From Pratylenchus scribneri (lineage: Eukaryota; Nematoda; Chromadorea; Rhabditida; Pratylenchidae), in contig JAQSEB010000034.1 in NCBI GenBank assembly GCA_030063045.1, positions 1,550,001 to 1,614,000 of the forward strand: a DNA stretch of 64,000 nt, written 5' to 3'. The notes beneath the pieces are model-generated. The model did no database searches and had not been told where the DNA came from. It saw only the letters and a list, made by a program, of their open reading frames with translations. The position numbers and the translations under genes were made by a program. This document shows positions 1 through 11,207 of this stretch, piece after piece. How positions within the stretch are numbered: position 1 is the first letter of the stretch; each line of letters begins with the position of its first letter.

Positions 1-99
1 ACTGGCAAAAAAAGAGTTTAATGAATTATTTTTTGACATTTTAGAGATAGATAAAATGAGGAAAAAAAAACATTGAAAAGGGCGAAAAATGCCTAAAGG

Positions 100-310
100 C
101 GCATCATTTGATAATGTTTTTTCCATAGGCTTAACCCAATTCTAACTAAGTTTTGAACCAAAATTGGGTTTAAACCGTTTAATACCCTTTAATTGTTGAC
201 CAAACCATTACAAATTATACATCATTCAATGCGTCTTGACCAGCTCTATCCAATTAGGTATATTGGGTTTATAAATGTAGGATAAACCCCTCCCTAAACC
301 ATTGAAATTA
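100..310. repeat. Dispersed repeat family B, copy 1
   Basis: The copy carries the family words GTTTTGAACCAAAATTGGG, TTTAATACCCTTTAATTG, GACCAGCTCTATCCAAT and TAGGATAAACC in that order. The same order, directly or inverted, recurs near 25.4, 32.4, 33.3, 39.1 and 48.9 kb. There is no coding potential. It is probably a non-autonomous transposon or a short decayed element; the ends are not sharp. Confidence 0.75.
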
Positions 311-2387
311 TTTTGATTTCATTTTTCTATTTTCGACATCTTCTATGTTTTCCGGGAAATTAAATATCATCCATCCCAAAATTAATCTCAAAATTTTCAA
401 TTAATTCCACCAATTAAATTTAATTTTGTGCCAAATATTTGATTGACTCAATTTCTGCGAAAATTCAACAATTTCCCCTTTCTCCTTTAAAAAATTCATC
501 TGCCTGTTTTCGTTCTTTCGTTCCTGCCCTTTCGCCCCATTTTTCGCCCACATTTCCGGTTTCGCCATTTTCTCCCTTTTACCCATGTAAAATTCAATTT
601 CCTCTTTTTTTTTGCAATAAATTTTGAATTGGACCCGAAAGCAGGCCAGCTGGCGAAGGAGGGAGGCGGTTTGTGGCCAATGGCATCCCAGGAACGACGG
701 CACACATTCTCCACCTTCATTCTAAAATGTGAATGGCCAAAAGAAAAAAGTTGTCGTTAGGGGCACACGCAAAGTCAGTCTGTCCCCAAAACTTTTCATT
801 CATTGCACAATTCAATTACACATTTCATTCCCACCCCCCCCCCCCACATTTCCCCATTCCATTTTTGGCATCAAAGCAGCAGTTCCCGCAATTCATTCCA
901 TTCTCGGCATTCACCTGCCCTTTTCCCTCTATTTTGGCCGTTTAATCTTTGTCCCCTCATTCCTTTCTGTGTTTTTAATGTGCCATTTTGGGTGAAATGA
1001 GGTAGCAAGAAGGCAGGTGAATTGATGGGATGAATGGAGGCAAAAATGGAGGAGGTGGCCAAGAATAGACCTTTGGAATTGGCCAAATAAATTGGAGGCC
1101 AATCTCCGGACCATTCATTCATTCATTAATAATTTGTTTGCCCGGGGAAATGACTTGCCATTTTTTGTCCCATAAACAACAACCTTACTTGTTTTTTGGC
1201 CTAGAATTTGGCAATTTGGCAAATCCATGTTGTTGTGGTATTGGACCGGATTTAATGTATTTGTTATGGTTTTCCTCTCAATTTTTATTCATTATTGCCA
1301 AAGGAAGGATCAGGCCAACTTGCCCTCCGGGCCAACTTATCGCTGTTTATAATAGCTCATCAAGGATGGAACCAATTTTGATAATTTTAGTACCAAATTA
1401 AAGAAAAGACTATTGGCTATGAAATGATATAAATTTTATTTAGATTGGTTCAAAATTGATGGAATTATCACCAAAAAAAACATTCCAAATGAACTTTACT
1501 TGGATTAGTGAAAATTTCCAGTGTTTTTTTGGTCATAATTCAATAAATTCTGAACTAATTTGAATAAATTTAATATCTTTGGATAGTCGAAAGTCTGCTC
1601 TTTAAATTGATAATAAAATCATCAAAATTGGCTCACTCCTTGATGAGCTATTTTAAACGGCGACAAATTGGGGCGTATCCATCCTTGTTGCCAGTCCATT
1701 CTCGAGAACATCAGAAAGCGCCTCATGAAAAACATATTGTGGCCCAAAAATCGGCCAGCAAAGTCCCCAGAGTTCATCCATCCATTTTGACCCCTTCCCC
1801 CACCCATTTTATCGACTCCCTTCCCTCCCATTGTTCCTCCATTTCAAGACAACATCTTCCTCCTCTGTTCTCCCAAAAATCTGATTAGTCCCTCCAGCAT
1901 CCGCTCTCGCCCCTTGGTTCCATGGAAAAAAGGAAGTGTGCCAATGCCAAAACCGCCCCTCCCTTCGCCCCCTTCCCTTGGGCCAAATGCCCTCCGGGGG
2001 TGGAAGAGCGGCAGCTTCTTATCTTCTTCCCCCTCATTTTGCCTCTTTTTCAATCCATCCAAAACCAAAAGCAGATTGGCTTTCCGCCTTCCTTTTCCAT
2101 TCCTTCTATTCGGGCAATATGCCACCCCATCGCTCGCCTTTTGGACACCTCCTCCTTTGAAGCTATTTTTGGCCATGAATTGAATTGGCCATATATGGGC
2201 AATGAAGCTGGCCGAGTGGAACGAGTAAATGAAAGAGGGACAATAATGTAATGGAATGGGGAATTGGCCAAGGAATATGGCAAATTTTGTCGTGGATTTT
2301 TGGACGATATCCACTTCCTCCCTTCCCCTTCAATTGCGAAAACAGCGGAACAATTGATTCGCCAATTAATGAGTATCTGTGCTGTTC

Positions 2388-2696
2388 TTTTGGTCACAGC
2401 TCAACAAGGAATCAAGCAATTTAAAGGCGATATGCCATTTAAAAGCCCTAAATGTCCTCTAAAAAATGGCTATACTAATTGTTTGATAATTTAAAATATT
2501 TTGTAAAAAAGTGGCTTTTCTCCTCTCCCATCAGAAAATCCGGGTTGCTATACCTAAAGACATGCAAATTTTTGTAAATTTTGAATTCATAAATTTTAAT
2601 TAAGCCACTTTTTAAAGGGCACCTTGGGCTTTAAAAAAATATATTGCCTTCCCAAATTGGATATAGTCTCGTTGAGTTATTGGCCAAAAACCGATG
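2388..2696. repeat. Family A fold-back repeat (MITE-like), copy 1
   Basis: About 300 bases with long imperfect inverted ends. The left arm has GTCACAGCTCAACAAGG, then GGCGATATGCCATTTAAAAG, then AATGTCCTCTAAAAAATGGC. The right arm reads as the reverse complement (GCCACTTTTTAAAGGGCACC, then ATATTGCCTTCCCAAATTGG, then GTTGAGTTATTGGCCAAAAA). The spacer contains AGAAAATCCGGGTTG. It encodes nothing. This layout fits a non-autonomous hairpin-forming DNA element. Confidence 0.8.
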
Positions 2697-3840
2697 TAAT
2701 AGGTGCTCAATCCGCGATACTCAATTTTCCAAATCCTTCAATTGTTCTTCCTCCCTACTTTCTTTCAACCCCTAGCCTCTATTCAACCTGTCCATTCTCC
2801 TTCATTCTCCTCACATTCCCCTATTTCAATTTTTGGCCACATTCATTTGGCCGCCCCTTCTTTCCTTCCCTTCCTTTTTATTCACATTTTGCCGTCCAAC
2901 CGCTGTCTTAATATATTTTCGTTGTTGTGCCAAAATTGTTATTTTGGTGGTCAAAAATCCAATTTTCCAAGCAAAAATTGATTACAAAAAAGGCAAAATA
3001 CTTTCATAAACAAATTCCCCTTCATATTTGGGGGATTTAAAAATCGAAAAGATTTTTCAGACGACGGAAAAGGAAGGAAAGCAGTGACCCCAAATGTTTT
3101 CGGCATTGGCCAAAACAGAGGAGGATTGATGGCATTTTTTAAGGAAAGGGAAGTAGAAAATGAAAATAGGGAAGGGGAAAGGGCGCCCGGAAGGAACAAA
3201 TTTTCGAGTGGACCTCAAACCAAAAAGAGAGGTCACCCCTCCGGGCATATTTGGCCCTTCCATTGCATCTATTCCATTTTGCCCCCTCCGGCATTTTTTG
3301 TGCCAATCCCCCAGGGAACTTCATGTCAGTCTCGGTCCAATGCTCCCCACGGGTGCCCTTCCCCCCAACATATTCCCGGAAAAAATCTGCTCTTAACCAA
3401 AACTTGGCCTTCAAAAATTTGCCAAAACTCCATTTTTGGTTGCCACAAATCCTATCGGAAATGGGAAGAACGTAAATTTGGTACCGGAGAATGGCCCAAA
3501 TGGAAGGGAATAGGGCCAAAAAGGGGTTGCGCCCGAAAATTACCGCCTGAATGGACACCGGGGGAGGGCAGATTTAGGCAGTCGAGAATGGCACAACGAA
3601 CGAACAAAGGAACAAACAACAAACACAAAATGGGACAAAAAATGTGGCGCATTCCTCCATTCCATTAACACATTTCCATTCCGCCAAATTTGCATTCACT
3701 CCATTCATTTATTCAGCCATCCGCCAATGATGGCACAAATATTCTCCCTTTTCATTTTTCTTGCCATTTATTGTTGCCTCTTTCGATTTGGGCCCCAGAC
3801 TTTCCATCCAAACCCCCCGAACAATCAAGTATCTTGGCCA

Positions 3841-4155
3841 TTCTTTTGACCATAACTCAATAAGGTAATAACCATTTTAAGAAGGCGATATATCATAGAA
3901 AAGCCCTAAATGTCTTATAAAAAGTGGCTTTTCTAATATTTGAAATGTTAAAACAATTTTTAAAATAAATGGCTTTCCTCCAATCAATCAGAAAATTCGA
4001 GTTTGATTAAATGCAAGAGGAATAATTTGATTAAAAAGGTAAATTTCATAATAAATTTAGGGCCACTTTTTAGAGGACACGTTGGGCTTTCAAATGGTAT
4101 ATTGCCTTCCCAGATTGGTTATTACCTCGTTGAGCTATGGGCCAAAAACCGATGA
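3841..4155. repeat. Family A fold-back repeat, copy 2
   Basis: Same architecture as copy 1: TTGACCATAACTCAATAAGG and GGCGATATATCATAGAAAAG on the left, AGAAAATTCGAGTTTGATTA in the middle, and GGGCTTTCAAATGGTATATT followed by CGTTGAGCTATGGGCCAAAA on the right. Confidence 0.8.
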
Positions 4156-4615
4156 AAATACTCTCAATTATCTCCCACCCTTTCCATTGTTTGCCACTTA
4201 AGTTTTTTATTTTGCCTCCATCTTTTGATTTGTGCCTCCAGACATTTTCAATCCCTTTCCTATGCCTCATCCAAATAAATCAACGGAAAACAAAGTGGAA
4301 ATGAATGAAAATTGACCTTTTTAACTACCTTCAGCTTTAAAAAATGAACAACTGTTCCTTTTAACTTATAATCAATTATTTTTCATGGCCCATTCCCCCA
4401 ATTCTATTCCCCTTTAAATCATCATTTCCGCCTGCTTTTTTTGCCATTTCCTTTGCCAATTTCCGTCCGCCATTCACAATTTTCGCACAATTTTCCCAAA
4501 GTTTTATGCGCCCACCCCTAATGTGCCTTGCCCTTCATTCCCCTTCCCATTTTGCCATTCTTCTGGGCCATAAATCGCCGTCGGGCGAAGTGGCGGCTAA
4601 TAAAAAGTCCAATTG

Positions 4616-4638
4616 CCCCCCCCCCCCCCCCCCCCCCC
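4616..4638. repeat. Poly-C tract, 23 bases
   Basis: An uninterrupted run of 23 cytosines in AT-rich surroundings. It is the longest of several C or G runs in the window (others at 834, 16489, 20054, 29136, 33279 and 58825). Its length is likely to vary between individuals and to be hard to sequence. Confidence 0.9.
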
Positions 4639-4830
4639 TCATAAATGATACCCCATTCCATTGGGGAGAGGGAAAGGGGGAGGGGGATTAATTGAGAGTG
4701 GAGGGCAATCAATTATACAGTATTTGATGGGTAAATTGAAGAGGCCAAAAAGTTGCTTTTGAAAAGAGGAATAATTATAAGAAATAAATGATTTATTCAG
4801 GCCAGGGACAATCGATTACTTGGGCTGTTC

Positions 4831-5310
4831 ATTTGACCATATCTCAACAAGAAAGTAATCAATTTTGGAAGGCAATATGCCATTTAAAAGCTCTAAATAT
4901 CCTCATAAAGTGTAAAACTATTTTTTGAAAATTTAAAAAAATTTGTAAAATAAGCGGCTTTTCCTTACTCACAATTAGAAAATTCGGGTTTATTACACTC
5001 AAAGATATGTAACTTTATCTAAAGTTAGAACTCATAATATTTAAAACGGCCAAATTATAGAGAATATTTTTGGCTCTCGAAATGTATATTGCCTTCCAAG
5101 ATTGGCTACTGCCTCAATGAGCTTAAAACAATTTTTAATATAAGCAATATTCTTCAAATATTCGACTCAATTATATTAAAAGACAAGAAACTTTGTAATT
5201 ATTGGAATTCATTAAATTAAATTCAACAACTATTTAGTAAATACTTTAGGCTTTCCAATGGTATATCGACTCCATAGATTGGCCAATGCCTCGATGAGAT
5301 ATGGCCAAAT
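4831..5310. repeat. Family A fold-back repeat, copy 3, with extra right arm
   Basis: 4831-5118 is a complete family A unit (ATATCTCAACAAGAAAGTAA to ATTGGCTACTGCCTCAATGA). It is followed by a second right-arm segment at about 5225-5310 (GGCTTTCCAATGGTATATCG, then CGATGAGATATGGCCAAA). This looks like a nested or tandem pair in which the second unit lost its left arm. Confidence 0.7.
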
Positions 5311-6591
5311 GAATAGGCGATAATATTGAAATGTCTCGAAAAGTTGGTTATTTATCAGCCTAGAAGAATTAAAGGGCAAATATATTTATGAGGGGGAAAA
5401 TGTGTACCAAAACATAAATGGAATGCCCTTTGCCAATTAATGAATCCACCGGTGGCCAATTTCAAGTTCATTCCAATCCACTTTGGCTTCAATCACGTCC
5501 AGCAACCCCACATCCCCTACCAAAATGTGCCCTTCCCCATCCATTCATTCCATCCATTCCTCGAGTTAATTTCATTTGTGGCCATTCGGGTGAGACGACG
5601 GCATTCAAAGAATTCCACCATCCCCTCCCCTCGGGGGCCATTCCCCTCACTCCCCACATTCCCCCCTCTTTTGGCCATTTGCATTAATATTTATTCGACA
5701 CGCGCCCCAAAAAGTTTCTTCTTCTTTAGGTGAATTTGGTGAGCAATTAATCGGTTCCAAATGATGAGAAGGCAAAAGAAGAGCCAAAAATGAGTGGAAA
5801 AAATAACCCCAAAAAGGGGGAGGACAAAATCGCGTGCCAAATGGACGCCGGCGGAAACACATAAAACTTTTCCACATTTGGAGATGGCAAAATGAGGGCC
5901 CAAAAAGGCGAATAAATCCAAATGAATTCCTTTGCTTTGGGCCTTTGTTTTTTTGGGGACCGAATCCTCTGGCTGGCCCAATTATCGACCAAAATCCCTT
6001 GGGTCGCTTCTGTGCCCATTTCCACCACCACCAACAAATTGCCCAAAACCCATTCCCTCATCCAAAAATTCTAAACAAATCCACTTCCATCCATCCATTC
6101 AAATCCAATTCATTCATCCTCAATTTTCAGTCATTTTTCCCACAAAAAAAAACATAAACCACCCAAAAAAGAATGACGGGAACATTGAATCGGGAGAATG
6201 CCACTTGCCGTTGGCTTTTTGCCCAACAAAATACTGATTCAACATTGCCATTTTCCCCTTCTTCCTCTTCCTCATATTCCTCCGATGCTGGCCAACAGCA
6301 ATTTTGTGAGCCAAATTTCGATAAAAGGTTTGTTTTCCCTCCCAACAATTAAACCGCCCATCCCTTTTTCAGCCTTTGTTGGTTCAATGTTTCATTGGGC
6401 TCTGTTGGCCATCGGCCTTGCCCCTTCCATTTTTGTTCCTCCGTTCCTGGCTGCGAATGGGTGGGACTAAAATATTAGCTTTAAAGCATAATTAAATAAA
6501 TTCTAATAAAAATTATTTAGAGGCTTTTGGCCTTTGCCCATTTGTTATAATAAGTCACAAAAATGTTCAATCAAAATAAAAAGGGACCTAT

Positions 6592-6822
6592 TTATTTGTT
6601 CAGATCATAGGGTGGAAATTTCGAATTAATCCCAGGTCCATATATTGAATTACCACATCCCCAAGGATACTGCTTCAATTCATATCCAGTGTCTGGTTCT
6701 AATCCTAGGCCTTAAGTTGATCCTTTAACAGAATCTATAGGGTAAAATTCGGAACAACTATCATGACGGCCACAAAATAAGGGAAACAATGGTAGGGGGA
6801 TGACGTTGGAGATGTTCAAAAA
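6592..6822 (-). pseudogene. Exon-like remnant interrupted by a stop
   Basis: Reading the minus strand, a strong acceptor (TTTTTGCAG) at 6823-6831 leads into a frame that stays open to a TAA at 6592 except for one TAA at 6712-6714. The frame includes CGRHDSCSEFYPIDSVKG before the stop and LEPDTGYELKQYPWGCGNS, then GPGINSKFPPYDLNK, after it. Composition (Cys, Gly, Pro, Tyr and charged residues) looks like real protein, unlike neighbouring frames. It lies opposite and just upstream of the first recognised GPCR exon. I do not recognise the family. It could be a decayed exon of a secreted protein, a functional last exon ending at 6712, or chance. Confidence 0.4.
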
Positions 6823-6878
6823 CTGCAAAAACATAAATATTAAATCGCCAATATATTCATAAATTATGCCATTTTCAG

Positions 6879-9800
6879 GTTCAACAAGCTTATACTGCCA
6901 GCCGGCAATGCCTGGAGAATGGCACTTGGGGCGACAGTGTCTACGGGGAATGCATTCATTTGCTGAGGCAACATTCCAAATGTGTTGTCGGCTATTGCCG
7001 GACTTGTCCCGACCCATTACGGGACACCGTCATTCGGGTGTCCCTTTCGCTGTCCATTGTGTCCATTTGCGTTTTGCTTGCCGCTTTGGTCCTCTTCTCC
7101 GCCTTTGACTCCGTCCAATGCCGTCGATTGTCCATCCATAAGGCTAATATTGGGGCAGGGGCAATTTAGGCACATATAATGGATTTAAAGGACTATAAAG
7201 AATTTGAGGGCTTAAACCTATCAAATGATTTAGAAATTCCAATATTCCTCTAAATTTTTTCCATTTCAGAATCTTTCGGCCGCTTTCCTCCTCCGATTCA
7301 CCGTCCTCGCCATTTGGACCCTTTTGAACACCCAAAATGTAGGGAAATTATGCCAAAACCTTAATAACCCAATTTTTTGAAGGCATTCCGAGATTGTTCC
7401 CATTTTGTGCCACAACCCCTGCTTCAATGGGAATGGCTTTGCAAAGCACTCCTTTTCGGCGTCATTTTCTTCCAAGTCGCCTCCGTAATGTGGATGCTCA
7501 TTGAAGGGGTCAGTCTGGGTTTTGGCATGAAAATTGAGGGGATGAAAATGTTTTCGATGGAAGAAAATATTGTGACATCTATTGGCTGACATTTTTCAGC
7601 GTTTGGTCCAATCATTTTGGCTATATCTCAATAGGGATAGAGAAGAAACCAATACAAAAGATAATAAGCCATTTGAAAGCCATAAATCTCTTCTAAAAAG
7701 TGGCTTTAGTAATTTTTAAAAAACTTAAAAGAAAGTGTAAAATAAGAAGCTTTTCTGCACTCAATCAAGAAATTTGGGTTCATTACATTTAATGACATGT
7801 AATTTTTGTAATTTTAATTTCATAAAATTATAATATTTTAATTTATATAGGACACTTTAGGCTCTCGATCTCGAATGATATAACGCTTTCTCAGATTGGA
7901 TACTGCCTCTTTGAGATATATAAACAAAATTAATGACAATAATGACTTGATATTGAAATGGATAGAATTTAAATTTTCTTCAAAAATATACAATAAAAAT
8001 GGAAGCTTCATTTTGATATGATTAAATAGAGGATAAATAAATGTCATGAATGGTTTTGTCTTTTGTTTGAGACGAGTTATGCGAATTTATAAAAATGGCC
8101 TATAGATCAATTTTAAATGAATATGCCCTGAGGGAATCGTCAGCCCCAAAACAAAGGGAAAAGAGAAGGAAGACAATCAAAATGCTACTGTACTCCCTCC
8201 ATTTAGAATTATAAGAATTTGAAATACCGTATTCTCTTTTCTTTTCGCTTATATCTGGAGGCCGAAAAAGATTTAATTCTGATTTGTAAATGTAATTCTG
8301 ATTTGCGATTGTAATTGTAATTCTGATTTGCGATTGTAATTCTGATTTGCGATTGTAATTGTAATTCTGATTTGCGATTGTAATTGTAATTCTGATTTGC
8401 GATTATAAGTGGAATTATATTTCTGATTTGTAATTGTAAACCCTACTCCATTCCTAAATTTCTAATGCCTCTAATGATTAAATTGTACCAAATATTTCTT
8501 TTCTCCAATACACTCCCCAACCCAAATTTACAGATCTACTTGTACAGTCGATTCACAGTTTTGGCAATGCGCCGTTCCGAAATGCCCTACGGCGTTTATT
8601 TGTTCACGGGTTGGGGTCTCCCCTTTTTGGTTGTTTTGGCCTGGGCCGCCGTCCATGAGCGTCAATCGCAGAAGGCCCGTTCCTTTTGTTGGCTTCCATA
8701 CGCCCAAGGAGGCCATTTGTGGATTTTGGCAGGCACAATGGGCTTGGCACTGATTTTAAATGTTCTTTTACTGCTTGCCATTGTATTCATTCTGGTGCAG
8801 AAATTGCGTTCCGAAAGCACGGCAGAATCGAAGAAAATTTGGTTCATTTTTTATTTCTATTCGTTCATTTCATTTTTGTATTGAAGGCGGACAGTGAAAG
8901 CAACGATGTTGTTGGTGCCATTATTGGGCGTTTCAAATGTTTGTTTTAAAAATCCCAGGACAATAAAATACCAAATAATTCAAAACAGGTCCCTCTCTTC
9001 TACGAGCCAAGCAAGCCGTCTGCATTTTATATGTTGGGTTCCGCCATTCTTCAACATTCTCAGGTGCTCTCATTTTCCTTCAAGCATTTCCATTAACCAA
9101 TTCCTTTTCCCCGATTTCAGGGAATTTTCATTGCCGGTAAGATTATTTTATTGGGGCGAAGTGGGATGATTAATTATCGCCGATTGAGTATCTGGAGGCT
9201 GGCACTATTTTTTGACCATAGTTTAATAAGGAAGTAGCCACTTTTGGAAAGCGATATGCCATTCTAAAGATCTAAAAGTCCTCTAAAAAGTGGCATTTAT
9301 AATTTTTTAAAGATTTAAAACTGTTGCAAAATAAGCGACTTTGCATCAACCCAATTAGAAAATTCGGGTTCATTATATTCAAAGGCATGAAACTTTATTT
9401 AAGGTAGGAATTCATAAATAAAAGCCTAATTGTATAGACCACTTAAGGGCTTTATAATTATATATCGCCTTCCCTAATTGGCTATCGCCTCCCTGACAAT
9501 GAGAGATATAGCTAAAAATTGATGTAGGAAAATAGGGTGAATTAATGTCTTTCGATTAAATCGCCAATCACTTTTCTTCTTATCCTACTGTAACGCAAAG
9601 AGGTAAAGGAGCCTTCCTTTTCATCAAAAGCGCTCAATGCGCCCTCAGGCATTAATCAATTCATTGCCTACAGTACAAATTAAGAGGCGACTCAATCAGT
9701 CCATTTTTTATTCATATCTCGGCGAGGCAATAACCAATCTTTGAATGCTATATACCAATGGAAAGCCCAAAATGTGCTCTATAATGTGGCTTCTTAAATT

Positions 9801-11080
9801 TTATAAAAATCCATATTTAATTAAAGTTACATGACTTTCAATGTATTAAATACAAATTTTCTGATTGAGTGAGAAAAAGCTGATTATTTTATAAAAATTT
9901 TTGTGTTTTTCAGAAAATTAGGAAAGCCACTTTTCAGAGGCCACTTTGAGCTTTCCAATATTATATCGCCTTCACAAATCGGCCAATGCCTCATTGAAAT
10001 ATTAGCCAAAAACCGATGCAAATATTCTCAATCAGCGATATTCAATTGTCTCCTACTTTAATTGGAGAATAAAAATAAATTCAAAAATGAATCCCACTTC
10101 TCAGTGCTTTATTGCTTCCTGAATGCCGAAATCCAAAATGCGCTGCAACGCCAAATCAGTAAAGTCCCATTGCTTCGTTCCATTGGGCTGATCAGCGCGA
10201 ATCGAGGCAGCCAGCATCGATTCGAGACGGAGAGGACATTTTTGCCGGCCCAAACAATGACAACAATTGGGGAGGAGAAGAATGGAATAAATGGGAATGG
10301 AATGGTCATGCAGGAAATGATGGGCAATGGCAGCAGAATGAGGAATGGAATTGGCAGAGGAGGGCAAAGGTGGGAAAATGTGGCACAAATTTGGGGAAAT
10401 TTGTGGGCAAATTAAGAACAAGGGCATTAGTCCTAATCAAGAAATAAAGTGGTTCGGGGCGAGAGCTTGGCCTAGGTTCTGGTCACGGGCCTTCGCCGGA
10501 GGCCTAAGTCATCAGTGGCCCAATAAATTGGATGCGGGAAAATGTGATAATATTGTAAAGAGAAAAAAGCAATAGGAAAGAAAAGGGTGGGTTTAAAAAG
10601 GCGGATTGGGGTAATATTTGATTGATAGGGTGACAGGACGATTAGGCAAAAAGTTGGGGTACAGTAGGATAAAAAGGAAAGGCCCCTAGGAAATGACAAA
10701 GGCATAGTTTAATTAGGCTAAATTGGAGAATATTTACGAGTTATCCAATCAAAAAAGCCTTAATTTATTTGTCAAATTTTGATGCCATTTAACTCTAATG
10801 TTTCAGAATCGGCAATCAAACGGTGCAAAGCAATTCGCTGACCACCGATCTGAACAGACATGCCATTGAACATTCATCGGCTGGCAACGAAGGAGGAGGA
10901 AATACTAATTGTGGATTGGCAATGCCGGAGAAGGGTGGTGGCGGAATTGGAAATGGCCTAATGTCAAATTCATGTGGCCCATTGATGGATTTGGCCGAAA
11001 TGGAGGGCGGAGGAGGAGGGGATGGGCCAAGGATGGAGGCGGCCGAATCGGAGCAAAGGCTGCTGATCAATCCCGATTAA
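6879..11080 (+). CDS. Class B (secretin-like) neuropeptide GPCR, PDF-receptor-like, 5' end not found
   Basis: Nine exons join in frame to 482 codons: 6879-7142, 7270-7338, 7383-7508, 8534-8841, 8887-8938, 8989-9063, 9121-9136, 10105-10369 and 10807-11080. The first gives the end of a hormone-receptor ectodomain (ASRQCLENGTWG, then two further Cys) and TM1. Next come the class B signature CRRLSIHKNLSAAFLLRF, WMLIEGIYLYSRFTVLAM (TM3), FTGWGLPFLVVLAW (TM4), KATMLLVPLLGVSN (TM6) and SQGIFIAVLYCFLNAEIQ (TM7). The tail is Gly/Asn/Met-rich. Such receptors bind neuropeptides and signal through G proteins at the neuronal or muscle surface. IHKNL, LIEG and the TM7 SQGIF..VLYCFLN motif fix class B. The PDFR-1/SEB assignment is from memory and less certain. 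The 7143-7269 intron starts with GC. Introns of about 1 kb hold family A repeats. The ectodomain start lies upstream and was not identified. Confidence 0.9.
7608..7934. repeat. Family A fold-back repeat, copy 4 (in GPCR intron)
   Basis: Lies wholly inside the intron 7509-8533. Left-arm words are TTGGCTATATCTCAATAGGG and AAGCCATTTGAAAGCC. The centre has AGAAATTTGGGTTCATTACA. Right-arm words are GGCTCTCGATCTCGAATGAT and CTGCCTCTTTGAGATATA. Confidence 0.75.
8276..8440. repeat. 25-base minisatellite, short array in GPCR intron
   Basis: About six copies of a unit containing CTGATTTGCGATTGTAATTG, some 6 bases shorter through loss of one TGTAAT. The same unit builds the much larger array at 27.65-28.3 kb, inside another gene's intron. 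Confidence 0.9.
9206..9522. repeat. Family A fold-back repeat, copy 5 (in GPCR intron)
   Basis: Family A unit (TTTTGACCATAGTTTAATAA to GAGATATAGCTAAAAATTGA) in the intron 9137-10104. The 180 bases after it (TACTGTAACGCAAAG, then GCGCCCTCAGGCATTAATC) recur after copy 7 at 59.5 kb, so copy plus flank is one larger repeated unit. Confidence 0.75.
9702..10023. repeat. Family A fold-back repeat, copy 6 (in GPCR intron)
   Basis: Second unit in the same intron, starting TTTTTTATTCATATCTCGGC and ending ATATTAGCCAAAAACCGATG. It differs from the others in the middle, where the sequence reads as the reverse complement (TACAAATTTTCTGATTGAGT). The spacer can therefore be in either orientation relative to the arms. 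Confidence 0.75.
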
Positions 11081-11207
11081 TCCCACAAATAAATTCAACC
11101 AAAATTAAACCCATTTTCATTGCCAAATTTATTTACTCATGAATCTCAATTTACAATTTATAAATTTGAATAAATTTTATTCTATTAAATGTTCCATTTT
11201 CTGCCCA

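Larger units (their letters stand above)
1..6591. other. Gene-poor, repeat-bearing stretch
   Basis: I find no supported coding region here. The open frames are short, overlap on both strands and read as Pro/Ser/Phe-rich low-complexity peptides. The DNA has runs of CCATTCC/TTTGGCC words, a 12-C tract at 834-845 and a 23-C tract at 4616-4638. It also carries one family-B repeat at the left edge and three family-A fold-back repeats (listed separately). The missing N-terminal exons of the class B GPCR that starts at 6879 may lie in or beyond this stretch, but I could not identify a cysteine-bearing extracellular exon. Confidence 0.6.

Noticed and set aside
1844..2314. 156-codon minus-strand frame
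   Set aside because: Opposed by equally long plus-strand frames over the same bases; the sequence is CCTTCC/GGAAGG-rich DNA that lacks stops by composition.
3084..3668. 194-codon plus-strand frame in the gene-poor left part
   Set aside because: Low-complexity composition, overlapping frames of similar length on the other strand, and no recognisable motif or splice context.
8276..8440. CRISPR-like repeat-spacer array
   Set aside because: Units are directly adjacent with no unique spacers and the genome is eukaryotic, so it is a minisatellite.
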